From assembly GCA_900754445.1 (NCBI GenBank), contig CAAECW010000064.1, positions 1 to 13,790 on the forward strand: a stretch of DNA of 13,790 bases, written 5' to 3'. Below are positions 7,059 through 12,996 of this stretch, piece after piece. Made by a program: the position numbers and the translations under genes. Source of the stretch: an uncultured Collinsella sp. Its GTDB lineage: Bacteria; Actinomycetota; Coriobacteriia; Coriobacteriales; Coriobacteriaceae. How positions within the stretch are numbered: the stretch's first letter is position 1; each line of letters starts with the position of its first letter. The notes under the pieces are model-generated. The model did not search any database and had not been told where the DNA came from. It was given only the letters and a program-made list of their open reading frames with translations.

Positions 7059-7928
7059 CTACTGGGTATCTACGTAAAGGTCAAACCCGCCCTGTGGCGT
7101 GGTGTCGACCGTATCGGGCGCCTGCGAGTTAAAGCTCACGGGGACCATGCGCTTTGAGGCACGGAAGCGCGTGCCGTCGGTGGCGACGGGCGGTTCATCG
7201 ACGGTGAGCTCGTAGTCGCCGGGCTTAAGTTCGATGCCGTCACCAGCGGAATTGACGTATTGATACTCGTCAATCGTCTGCCCTTTGAGCGTGCGCCCCA
7301 CGATGTGGATGAGCATTTGGCTGTCGCCGCGCGCGGTGTCCCACGTCGCGCCGTCCTTGACCTCGACCGACACATGTACCGAGCGCGTGCGGCCGAGCGA
7401 TTGCTCGACAGACATCTCGACCTTGGCGGCGTCTTTTCGCTGTTGTTCAACATGGCTCCAGACGTTTCCAATTACCGAGCATGCGATAACGCCGGCCATG
7501 AAGGCGATAAGGATGGGGCCAAGCGGAGAGCGACGTCCTGCATCTTCCTCGCGAGACAGATTGGGGCGACGTGTGGGCGCGGGCGCCTGAGCGCCCTGCG
7601 AGGGCACGTCGAGAATGCTGAAGGATGCCGTGCTGTCGGGGTCGATGGTGTGGCGCGGCTGCGGGGTCTTTGCCGGCGAGATCGACATGTCGGCTGGCTC
7701 GCCGAGCGTGGCCGTAGCGTCGGCCTTGGCCTCGTCTGCCTCGGCCTGGGCCCAAGCTTGTTCGAAGGTCAGGGGCTCGACGGAATCGAGGGCGGCGTCC
7801 GAGTCGGCGGCGACGTCGTTGCCGGTCTCGTCCTCGTCGCTCGACACGCCACGCGGCGTAGGCTCGTCCCACCCCTCGTCCGGAGCCTCACCCTCGCTAT
7901 ACCACCATTCAAAGTTATCGATATCCAT
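7059..7928 (-). CDS. Single-pass membrane protein of unknown function
   Basis: I do not recognise this 289-residue protein. It has three parts. An acidic, Trp-containing N-terminal region (1-132, starting MDIDNFEWWYSEGEAPDEG) is low-complexity and rich in Asp, Glu, Ala and Pro. One membrane segment lies at about 136-157. A C-terminal domain (about 165-289) looks beta-rich, with VHVSVEVKDG and GIELKPGDYELTV. With GRRSPLG just before the membrane segment, the positive-inside rule puts the N-terminus in the cytoplasm and the C-terminal domain outside. The C-terminal part reads like a small sandwich or carboxypeptidase-regulatory-like fold, but that is a guess. The ATG at 7928 follows AAGGGG, part of the self-complementary GGGGCGCCCC. 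A TATAAA box on the minus strand at 7970-7975 is a plausible -10 without a good -35. It is divergent from the MFS gene. Confidence 0.8.
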   Translation of the reverse strand: MDIDNFEWWYSEGEAPDEGWDEPTPRGVSSDEDETGNDVAADSDAALDSVEPLTFEQAWAQAEADEAKADATATLGEPADMSISPAKTPQPRHTIDPDSTASFSILDVPSQGAQAPAPTRRPNLSREEDAGRRSPLGPILIAFMAGVIACSVIGNVWSHVEQQRKDAAKVEMSVEQSLGRTRSVHVSVEVKDGATWDTARGDSQMLIHIVGRTLKGQTIDEYQYVNSAGDGIELKPGDYELTVDEPPVATDGTRFRASKRMVPVSFNSQAPDTVDTTPQGGFDLYVDTQ

Positions 7929-8014
7929 ACGGGGCGCCCCTTAGGCCTCGCAAATAAACACTCGCTAGTTTTATACCCCCAGACGACACCGAAGCTCACC
8001 CGCGCCGGACACAA

Positions 8015-8079
8015 AAACCGTCACAACATTCGACGCTTTTCCTCGATTTCGAGATTTTCGCCGAATGTTGTGACGGTTT
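8015..8079. repeat. 65-base inverted-repeat element (18-base perfect arms)
   Basis: Positions 8015-8032 (AAACCGTCACAACATTCG) and 8062-8079 are perfect 18-base inverted arms around 29 bases. The centre has a small nested stem, CTCGA-TT-TCGAG, at 8042-8053. It has no coding frame and lies in the divergent gap between the membrane-protein and MFS genes, 19 bases from a family A palindrome. The form suits a REP/BIME-type or miniature inverted-repeat element, or a long cruciform or hairpin in the MFS leader. Only one copy is in the window. Confidence 0.75.
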
Positions 8080-8098
8080 GGGCGGCAGCCACGCCGCG

Positions 8099-8131
8099 AA
8101 TGTGACAAAGAGACTGTCCCTTTGTCACATT
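8099..8131. repeat. Dispersed palindrome, family A, copy 2
   Basis: This 33-base palindrome has TGTGACAAAG/CTTTGTCACA arms. One arm base differs (AGAGAC opposite GTCCC), giving a single A-C mismatch on the plus strand or a G-U wobble on the minus strand. Unlike the other three copies it lies between two divergent start codons, 57 bases before the MFS start, so it cannot be a terminator of either flanking gene. Confidence 0.8.
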
Positions 8132-8176
8132 CTGTTAGAGTTGCAGGGATTGAATCCCGCTTATTCACGCGACATT

Positions 8177-8191
8177 GGAGTGACAACCTTG
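8177..8191 (+). promoter_or_regulatory. Ribosome site deciding a TTG start
   Basis: GGAG at 8177-8180 sits 8 bases before the TTG at 8189-8191. No ATG occurs in frame between 8078 and the first membrane helices, so TTG with this site is the best start for the MFS gene. A GTG at 8180-8182 overlaps the ribosome site and is less likely. Confidence 0.65.
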
Positions 8192-9430
8192 ACCGCCGCA
8201 ACCACGCCAAAAAGTAAGTCAACCGCCGCCGCGCTCTCCCCCGCGCGCACTAATCTTTGCCTGGCGCTGCTCGTGCTGTTGGGATTCTCGCTCGGCTGCT
8301 CCGAGTTCGTGGTCATCGGCATCGAAAGCGACCTAGCGACGGAACTCGGCGTATCGCTTGCCACCGCAGGCCAACTTATTAGCGTGTTTGCGCTTGTCTA
8401 CGCCATCGCGACGCCAGTGCTTGCGCTCAGCACGGGGCGATTCCGCCGCTACCAGCTGCTCGCGTGCTACAGCATCGTCTTTGTGCTTGGCAATTTGTTT
8501 ATGGCACTGGCTCCCAACTTCCAGGTGCTCTTTATCTCGCGCATTGTCCTGGGCTCCGTCTCGGGCGCGCTGCTCGCCGTGGGCGTGACGTACATCCCTG
8601 AGCTTCTGTCCCCGCAGCAAACTTCGCTTGCCATCTCGGTAGTATATGGTGCGTTTTCCGTGGCGATGGTCTTTGTGACCTCGATCGGTAAGTTTGTGGC
8701 TGACACGCTCGACTGGCACGTTGCCATGTACGGCGCGCTGACCTTTGCCGTTTTGATCTGCGGAGCGCTCGTGGCGTTTATGCCGCGCGCTGGGCAAACC
8801 GACGAGCCCGCCACCTTTCGCGAGCAGGCGAGTCTGCTGCGCGAGCCGAGTATCATCACCGGCATGCTTATCTTTTTGTTTGGCGTGGGGTCGGTCTACG
8901 TTTTCTACGGCTACGTGACGCCTTATCTTGAGCAGGTGCTGGGCATGGGCACGGTCGAAGCCAGTACCACGCTTATGGCCTACGGCGTGTTCTGCCTGAT
9001 CTCGAACATCCTGGGCGGATGGATCGACGCGCGTTTTGGCATGAAGGCGCTGCTTGTGACGTTTGTGCTGCAGGCGGCGGCATTGTTTGGGCTGTTTGCC
9101 GTAGGCGCTGCCATGCCGCTCGCGCTGGTCTTTGTCTTTAGCTTGGCGATGCTTATGTACCTGTTCTCGGTGTCGTGCATCACGCACTTTATGGACGTGG
9201 CACGCAACCGTCATCCTAAGTCGATGGTGCTCGCGAGTTCGGTTGAGCCCATGGCGTTTAATGTCGGCATTTCGTTTGGCACCGCGGTGGGCGGCGCCGT
9301 GGTAAGCGGAGTTGGCATTGCCTACGTTGGCGCGGTTGGTGCCGTGTTCTCGCTTGTGGCCTGGGCGCTCACGCTGGTGACGATTAAGTTGGCTCGCTGG
9401 GAGCGCAAGCGGGCGAGGGTGCAAGCGTAG
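8189..9430 (+). CDS. MFS exporter, DHA1 (AraJ/drug efflux) type
   Basis: This is a 12-helix major facilitator transporter of 413 residues, probably a proton-coupled exporter of drugs, sugars or nucleobases. The first helix ends in SEFVVIGIESDLA (38-50), matching the TEF-type opening of the AraJ/PbuE/chloramphenicol-efflux group. A degenerate motif A, STGRFRRYQLL, is at 81-91. SRIVLGSVSGALLAVG (117-132) covers helix 4. A cytoplasmic loop at about 199-220 separates the halves, and the basic tail RWERKRARVQA ends the protein. The start is TTG at 8189 (see the ribosome site entry). An ATG-started frame from 8078 would translate straight through the family A palindrome and was rejected. The leader contains a 13-base palindrome GGGATTGAATCCC at 8146-8158 that might bind a regulator. 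The phosphatase gene follows after 45 bases. Confidence 0.9.
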   Translation: MTAATTPKSKSTAAALSPARTNLCLALLVLLGFSLGCSEFVVIGIESDLATELGVSLATAGQLISVFALVYAIATPVLALSTGRFRRYQLLACYSIVFVLGNLFMALAPNFQVLFISRIVLGSVSGALLAVGVTYIPELLSPQQTSLAISVVYGAFSVAMVFVTSIGKFVADTLDWHVAMYGALTFAVLICGALVAFMPRAGQTDEPATFREQASLLREPSIITGMLIFLFGVGSVYVFYGYVTPYLEQVLGMGTVEASTTLMAYGVFCLISNILGGWIDARFGMKALLVTFVLQAAALFGLFAVGAAMPLALVFVFSLAMLMYLFSVSCITHFMDVARNRHPKSMVLASSVEPMAFNVGISFGTAVGGAVVSGVGIAYVGAVGAVFSLVAWALTLVTIKLARWERKRARVQA

Positions 9431-9475
9431 ATGCGATACTCGAGCTCGATGATGGCGATCGAAAGGAAACCGCAT

Positions 9476-9922
9476 ATGCAACGTGTACTGTTTATCTGCC
9501 ATGGGAACATCTGCCGCTCGACGATGGCCGAGTCGGTGTTTACCGAGCTCGTACGCCGCGCTGGGCGCGAGGCGGAGTTTGTCATTGACTCCGCTGCGAC
9601 CTCGACCGAGGAGATCGGCAACCCGACACATCACGGTACCGTTGCCAAGCTGCGCGAGGTCGGGATTCCCATCGTCGCACATCGTGCACGTCAAGTGCGT
9701 CGCGCGGAGTATGGCGACTGGGACCACATTGTCTATATGGACGACGAGAACGCCCGCGGCCTGTACCGTATCTTTGGCAAGGACCCCGATGGCAAAATCT
9801 CGCGCCTGCTCGATTGGGCCGATCGCCCCGGCGACGTGGCCGATCCCTGGTACACCGGCAACTTCGATGCCACCTACCGCGACGTGCTCGACGGTTGCAC
9901 CGCTATGCTCGAGCAGCTGTAG
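9476..9922 (+). CDS. Low-molecular-weight protein tyrosine phosphatase
   Basis: This is an LMW-PTP that hydrolyses phosphotyrosine in the cytoplasm, 148 residues, a normal length. The phosphate-binding loop is CHGNICRS at residues 8-15, giving nucleophile Cys8 and Arg14 in the CX5R motif. The general acid is Asp123 in DPWYTGNF. The His after the first Cys replaces the Leu or Thr common in the family. The ATG at 9476 follows AAAGGAA; an in-frame ATG at 9431, directly after the MFS stop codon, lacks a ribosome site. Many bacterial homologues (Wzb type) pair with a tyrosine kinase for capsule synthesis, but no kinase or polysaccharide gene is in the window, so its partner is unknown. It may be co-transcribed with the MFS gene. 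Confidence 0.93.
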   Translation: MQRVLFICHGNICRSTMAESVFTELVRRAGREAEFVIDSAATSTEEIGNPTHHGTVAKLREVGIPIVAHRARQVRRAEYGDWDHIVYMDDENARGLYRIFGKDPDGKISRLLDWADRPGDVADPWYTGNFDATYRDVLDGCTAMLEQL

Positions 9923-9995
9923 GCGCTCGGGCGGCGCGGGCACACGGGCCACGTCATCGGCATAAAACGAGCGTGGGAGAAAATCCACACTCATG

Positions 9996-10028
9996 AATGT
10001 GACAAAGGGACTGTCCCTTTGTCACATC
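9996..10028. repeat. Dispersed palindrome, family A, copy 3
   Basis: This copy has an uninterrupted perfect stem, ATGTGACAAAGGGAC and its complement, around a 2-base centre. It lies in the convergent gap between the phosphatase and AAA genes, with its right end 11 bases from the AAA stop codon. It could be a bidirectional 3' end hairpin, but neither side has a T-run. The rest of the 117-base gap shows nothing else. Confidence 0.85.
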
Positions 10029-10039
10029 CGGGACTGGCC

Positions 10040-11401
10040 CTAGACCGGCTTGACCTCCAGCTTTATCCCCTCGGCGCAGGAGTCGCCCAAAACATCCGAA
10101 AGGGCCCAGGTCGCATATAGCGGCAAATAGAGAACCGCTCCGTTGCGCTCAACGTTGCCTTTCGAGAAAACAATCCCGAGCCTTACGCCATATTCAGCCG
10201 TATCAAGCACATGACCGAGCGCAGCGTGCGCGTGGTAATAGGAGCCCGATTTAACCTCGATCGGAACAGCCGTCCCATCCGGTCCATCGACCACAAAGTC
10301 CACTTCACCGCGCTTTTTTGTCTGATAGTAGTAAAGCTGGCGATTTTGGGCAGCCAGCTGCTGGGCCACCACGTTTTCGTAAATGCCGCCCAGATTGGGC
10401 TCTTTGCTATCAAGATACGCCGCTTGAGCGACTCCAACGGGGTAGCGCGCCATCAACATGCCCGTATCCGATTGATATAGCTTGAACTGCGATGGCCGTG
10501 CCGTCTTGAGCAGGGGCGATTTTGGCTCGGTTACGATATCGGCTTTGAGAGCAACGCCGGCATCGACAAGCCATACAAAATCTCGCTGATACTTCTCGTA
10601 GTGAGCCTTGGGGTCAATGGAATTGAGCACGAAGCGCTTGTTTTCGCCCTCGAGCATAATAGGGAGCTGATCGTAGATGCTCTGCACCTGAAGGGCTCGC
10701 CCGCTTGCATACTTGGAGATATCCCGCCGGTACTGTTCGTTGAGCTCTGACTGTAGCTGACGAACAGAGGCAAGGTCGCCCTGCGTGTCAAGGAAACGCT
10801 GCACGACCTCAGGCATTCCCCCGACAACGGTATAGGTCCTGAAGTTTGCCATCATCGCGTCATGAATGTAATCAGGAACGGGCCTCTCGCTGATACACGC
10901 GTCACGTATCGTTTGGCGAGCCCCCTCGCTCACCCCGATTGCCCAGCAAAACTCCTCAAAATCGAGCGGGAACATCCTAAGCTCGTGAACATACCCCACG
11001 GGATAGGACCTGACGCCCTTGAACTGAGTCCCGAGCATTGACCCCGAAAACGCCCAGCGGCACCTCCCGTCCTCAACAAGGAACTTTGCCATCGTCATGA
11101 TGTCGGGGGCCTCCTGGACCTCATCGATAAACACAAGCGTTTTGCCTGGTGCAATCGACTTTCCCGAAAGAAGCGTCACCCTGCTGATGAAATCATCGGC
11201 ATCCCGCGCCTCGAGAAGAGCATCTTTTGCCTGGCGATTTTCCATGAGGTTAAGCTCGATGTAGGTTGCATGGTTGGCTTTGCCAAATGCGCGAATCGAA
11301 TAGCTTTTGCCAATCTGGCGAGAACCCGTAATGAACAAGGCCTTTTGCTCGGAAGACTTCAGCCAACGCTCCAGCTCTGCCGCTATTTTCCTACGCAGCA
11401 T
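10040..11401 (-). CDS. AAA ATPase with C-terminal DUF4143-type domain
   Basis: This is a P-loop ATPase of the AAA_14/DUF4143 class, 453 residues. The Walker A is GSRQIGKS at 26-33, the Walker B TLVFIDEVQ at 88-96 and the sensor-like AFSGS at 117-121. The C-terminal domain has YENVVAQQLAAQ (341-352), GEVDFVV (365-371) and PIEVKSG (380-386). This order of Glu, then E-V-D, then E-x-K resembles a PD-(D/E)XK nuclease fold, to which I believe DUF4143 is assigned. The biological role of the family is largely unknown; defence, toxin-like and regulatory roles are all possible. The ATG at 11401 is preceded by AGGGGAG with good spacing; the ATG at 11422 has no ribosome site. The gene is AT-richer than its neighbours: bases 10321-10380 have 32 G/C of 60, against 43 of 60 at 2341-2400. 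Together with the flanking family A palindromes this suggests horizontal arrival. Confidence 0.93.
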   Translation of the reverse strand: MLRRKIAAELERWLKSSEQKALFITGSRQIGKSYSIRAFGKANHATYIELNLMENRQAKDALLEARDADDFISRVTLLSGKSIAPGKTLVFIDEVQEAPDIMTMAKFLVEDGRCRWAFSGSMLGTQFKGVRSYPVGYVHELRMFPLDFEEFCWAIGVSEGARQTIRDACISERPVPDYIHDAMMANFRTYTVVGGMPEVVQRFLDTQGDLASVRQLQSELNEQYRRDISKYASGRALQVQSIYDQLPIMLEGENKRFVLNSIDPKAHYEKYQRDFVWLVDAGVALKADIVTEPKSPLLKTARPSQFKLYQSDTGMLMARYPVGVAQAAYLDSKEPNLGGIYENVVAQQLAAQNRQLYYYQTKKRGEVDFVVDGPDGTAVPIEVKSGSYYHAHAALGHVLDTAEYGVRLGIVFSKGNVERNGAVLYLPLYATWALSDVLGDSCAEGIKLEVKPV

Positions 11402-11425
11402 AGGCTCTCCCCTCGGTGTCATCGA

Positions 11426-11508
11426 ATGAAATGCAAAGTTTTATATGCTTGATTATCGATGAAACGCAGAATTTTTAGAACCTAAAATCGGATGAAATGC
11501 AGAGATTT
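11426..11508 (-). repeat. Three direct repeats with 33-base period over the AAA gene promoter
   Basis: Cores start at 11426, 11459 and 11492, exactly 33 bases apart, with consensus ATGAAAYGCARARWTTT on the plus strand. Thirteen of 17 positions are invariant, and an ATCG lies just before each core. The spacing is close to three helical turns, so proteins would bind on one face. In gene orientation the nearest copy covers the likely transcription start, the second covers the -35 area and the third lies upstream. The block is strongly AT-rich (bases 11461-11520 have 19 G/C of 60). It is best read as an operator or activator array, or an iteron-like site. Confidence 0.8.
11440..11445 (-). promoter_or_regulatory. 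Putative -10 box of the AAA gene
   Basis: On the minus strand this reads TATAAA, five of six matches to the consensus, 38 bases before the ATG. No convincing -35 hexamer is seen at 17-18 bases; that position falls within the second direct repeat. A weak promoter needing an activator, or an auto-repressed one, would fit. Confidence 0.45.
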
Positions 11509-11542
11509 GAGATTATAAGTAAAAGAAGGGGCACCACCGGCG

Positions 11543-11575
11543 AATGTGGCAAAGGGGCTGTCCCTTTGTCACATT
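11543..11575. repeat. Dispersed palindrome, family A, copy 4
   Basis: This copy has arms AATGTGGCAAAGGGGC and GTCCC-TTTGTCACATT. Two arm changes give G-U wobbles if transcribed on the plus strand and A-C mismatches on the minus strand. It lies 8 bases past the stop codon of the minus-strand TIGR04076-type gene and upstream of the AAA gene leader. It has the same plus-strand orientation as copy 3, so the two bracket the AAA gene as direct copies. Confidence 0.8.
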
Positions 11576-11583
11576 GCGCCCGA

Positions 11584-11913
11584 CTACTCGTCTACGATCT
11601 CGGCAAGCCAAACGTTCAGTGTATCGACCTCGGGACAGCAGAACTTTGCCGTGCCGGGCTCGTTGCCAGGCACGGTTCCGCCATAGCGCAGGATATCGAT
11701 ATAGGGAAAGCCCACATGGCAGGCCATGGCGCACATCTTGCCGCGGTCTCGGTCGAAGTCGAAGACGTCGCCGGGCTTGTGACCATGGTGGCAGAGGCAC
11801 GCACCCAGCTGGTCCACGCAGCTCACGCGGATACGCGGACGCTTGCCACGCGGCGCGCCGAGCGGCTTGTTCTCGCCCGCAGGCTTGACGCCGCCCTCAT
11901 CAGCATTACTCAT
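11584..11913 (-). CDS. Small Cys-rich TIGR04076-type protein
   Basis: This is a 109-residue protein whose motif pattern matches the TIGR04076 family, of unknown function. The core reads IRVSCVDQLGACLCHHGHKPGD (28-49), then CAMACHVGFPYIDILRYGG (61-79) and FCCPEVD (91-97). Seven Cys (32, 39, 41, 61, 65, 92, 93) and several His (42, 43, 45, 66) suggest a bound metal or redox centre, which is inference. Residues 1-26 are a polar, probably disordered tail. The ATG at 11913 overlaps the kinase-like gene upstream by 8 bases (ATGAGTAA), so it is translationally coupled and probably has no independent ribosome site. A TTG two codons earlier is an alternative start. The coupling suggests a shared role or at least fixed co-expression with the kinase. 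Confidence 0.85.
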   Translation of the reverse strand: MSNADEGGVKPAGENKPLGAPRGKRPRIRVSCVDQLGACLCHHGHKPGDVFDFDRDRGKMCAMACHVGFPYIDILRYGGTVPGNEPGTAKFCCPEVDTLNVWLAEIVDE

Positions 11914-12730
11914 GGTCAATCACATCCAGGCAGGCCTCGATGGGAAGGCCGGCGGACTTATCCTCCTGGTCGGCATTGCGCTCGATAAGCTCCGCTACCA
12001 CGCGCATGGCATCGCTCGTCGCGCGCTGCAGGCTCCAACCGGCCATAACGCGGCCGACGAGCACCGCCGAGAACGTGTCGCCCGTGCCCGGAAAGTAGAC
12101 CGGAATCAGCTCGAAGGGAATCGTGAAGTACTCCCCCGCCACATGGTCGTAACCGATGACGACATTCGCACCGTCGACCACAGCGCTCGTAATGACCACC
12201 GACTTGGCGCCCAGGGCACGCACGGCATCCACAAGAGTGCGGCCCTCATCGGGCGTGATTTGCTCGGCAATAGGCGTATCGGCGAGCAGGCAGGCCTCGG
12301 TGTAGTTGGGCACCGCATAGTCGGCGCACTCGAGCAGGCTACGCATGAGACCGATCGTTGACTCGGGCACGCCGGCGTAGAGCTTGCCGTTGTCGCCCAT
12401 GATGGGGTCAACGAACACCTTGGTGCCCTTTTGCGCGCGACGGTGGCAGAAGTCCGAAATGATGCGCGTCTCTTCCTCGGTCACGATAAAGCCGGTAGAG
12501 ATGGCGTCGAACTCAAAGCCGAGCTCCTCCCAAATGGCGAGGCTCTGGCGCACGTACTCGGTGGTGTCATGGATGTAGAACTTGGGATAGTTGAGCGTAT
12601 CAGACACCAGCGCCGTCGGCAGGTTATGGATACGGTAGCCCATGTGCGACAGCACCGGCAGCATGGCGGAGAGCGCGACCTTGCCGTAGCCGCACATATC
12701 GTTGATCAGCAGCAGCTGAGTATTCTTCAT
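11906..12730 (-). CDS. Pyridoxal/pyridoxamine kinase family protein
   Basis: This is a ribokinase-fold kinase of 274 residues that probably phosphorylates a B6 vitamer for pyridoxal phosphate salvage. The N-terminus has NDMCGYGKVALSAMLPVLSHMGY (10-32), followed by LPTALVSD (37-44). FDAISTGFI is at 74-82, DPIMGDNGKLY at 108-118 and the anion-hole/catalytic GTGD at 215-218 with Asp218. The length and motifs fit the PdxK/PdxY-like pyridoxamine kinases of Gram-positive gut bacteria; hydroxymethylpyrimidine kinase (ThiD) is the main alternative. The ATG at 12730 follows AAGGGAG. A longer frame to 12832 reads through the leader and was rejected. A poor TACACT -10 candidate lies at 12781-12786 on the minus strand. 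It is the first gene of a two-gene unit with the overlapping Cys-rich gene. Confidence 0.9.
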   Translation of the reverse strand: MKNTQLLLINDMCGYGKVALSAMLPVLSHMGYRIHNLPTALVSDTLNYPKFYIHDTTEYVRQSLAIWEELGFEFDAISTGFIVTEEETRIISDFCHRRAQKGTKVFVDPIMGDNGKLYAGVPESTIGLMRSLLECADYAVPNYTEACLLADTPIAEQITPDEGRTLVDAVRALGAKSVVITSAVVDGANVVIGYDHVAGEYFTIPFELIPVYFPGTGDTFSAVLVGRVMAGWSLQRATSDAMRVVAELIERNADQEDKSAGLPIEACLDVIDHE

Positions 12731-12854
12731 GAGGGTCTCCCTTGGTTCGGGCACGGCGCAGCAGCGCCACAGTGCGACTAAGTGTAGCGCAGGGAGGATT
12801 GCCGGCGAGCGCCAGCACCACGAAGAGCGCATTGTTGCCGAAAGGTTTCGAAAA

Positions 12855-12896
12855 TGCAGCGTCGGCCGGTTACGGCGTTTGGGAAAACGCCGTAAC
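12855..12896. repeat. Dispersed palindromic repeat, family B, copy 2
   Basis: This is the second copy of the 42-base unit at 73-114. Arms at 12869-12880 and 12885-12896 are perfect 12-base inverted repeats around GGGA. The TGCAGCGTCG flank is conserved on the same side, so the repeat unit is larger than the palindrome. It lies in the divergent gap between the kinase gene and marR, ending 4 bases before the upstream operator half-site. Confidence 0.8.
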
Positions 12897-12899
12897 TAA

Positions 12900-12975
12900 T
12901 TAATTTGGTACCTTGACAATTATTTCTTGCGCTCCTAGATTAGTTAGGTACAAAACAGTCCCACTACCTAACTAA
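12900..12975. promoter_or_regulatory. Putative MarR operator: inverted repeat plus upstream half-site
   Basis: TTAGTTAGGTA at 12940-12950 and its exact complement at 12965-12975 form an 11-base inverted repeat with 14 bases between. The left arm overlaps the -10 box. A third half-site, TTAATTTGGTAC at 12900-12911, matches the left arm (TTAGTTAGGTAC) at 10 of 12 positions, 40 bases upstream and touching the -35 box. Binding here would block the polymerase, so autorepression by the MarR encoded just downstream is the simple reading. Confidence 0.75.
12913..12941 (+). promoter_or_regulatory. Promoter of the marR-ABC exporter operon
   Basis: A perfect -35 TTGACA at 12913-12918 is followed after 17 bases by TAGATT at 12936-12941, four of six matches to a -10. 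Transcription would start near 12948, inside the inverted repeat. It is the best promoter in the window. Confidence 0.8.
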
Positions 12976-12996
12976 AGAAAGGAGCAGCACGAATCC

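Noticed and set aside
8141..8160. tRNA T-arm-like GGGATTGAATCCC
   Set aside because: The stem mismatches just outside the GGG/CCC pairs and no acceptor, anticodon or D-arm sequence is found around it; it is better read as a short palindrome.
8078..8188. ATG-started N-terminal extension of the MFS protein
   Set aside because: It would translate through the family A palindrome, adds no helix and lacks a ribosome site; the TTG at 8189 has GGAG at proper spacing.
8333..9994. A 553-codon minus-strand frame opposite the MFS and phosphatase genes
   Set aside because: It is a His/Arg-rich shadow product that also crosses two well-supported genes.
11402..11422. ATG at 11422 as the AAA start
   Set aside because: No ribosome site precedes it, and its own codons contain the AGGGGAG that serves the ATG at 11401.
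11421..11519. CRISPR array from the 33-base periodic repeats
   Set aside because: The units are imperfect, the gaps between 17-base cores are only 16 bases and partly similar, there are three units and no cas genes are present.
12731..12832. Upstream extension of the kinase-like protein
   Set aside because: The extra 34 residues are Trp/Cys/Arg-rich leader translation with no family match, and the ATG at 12730 has a good ribosome site.
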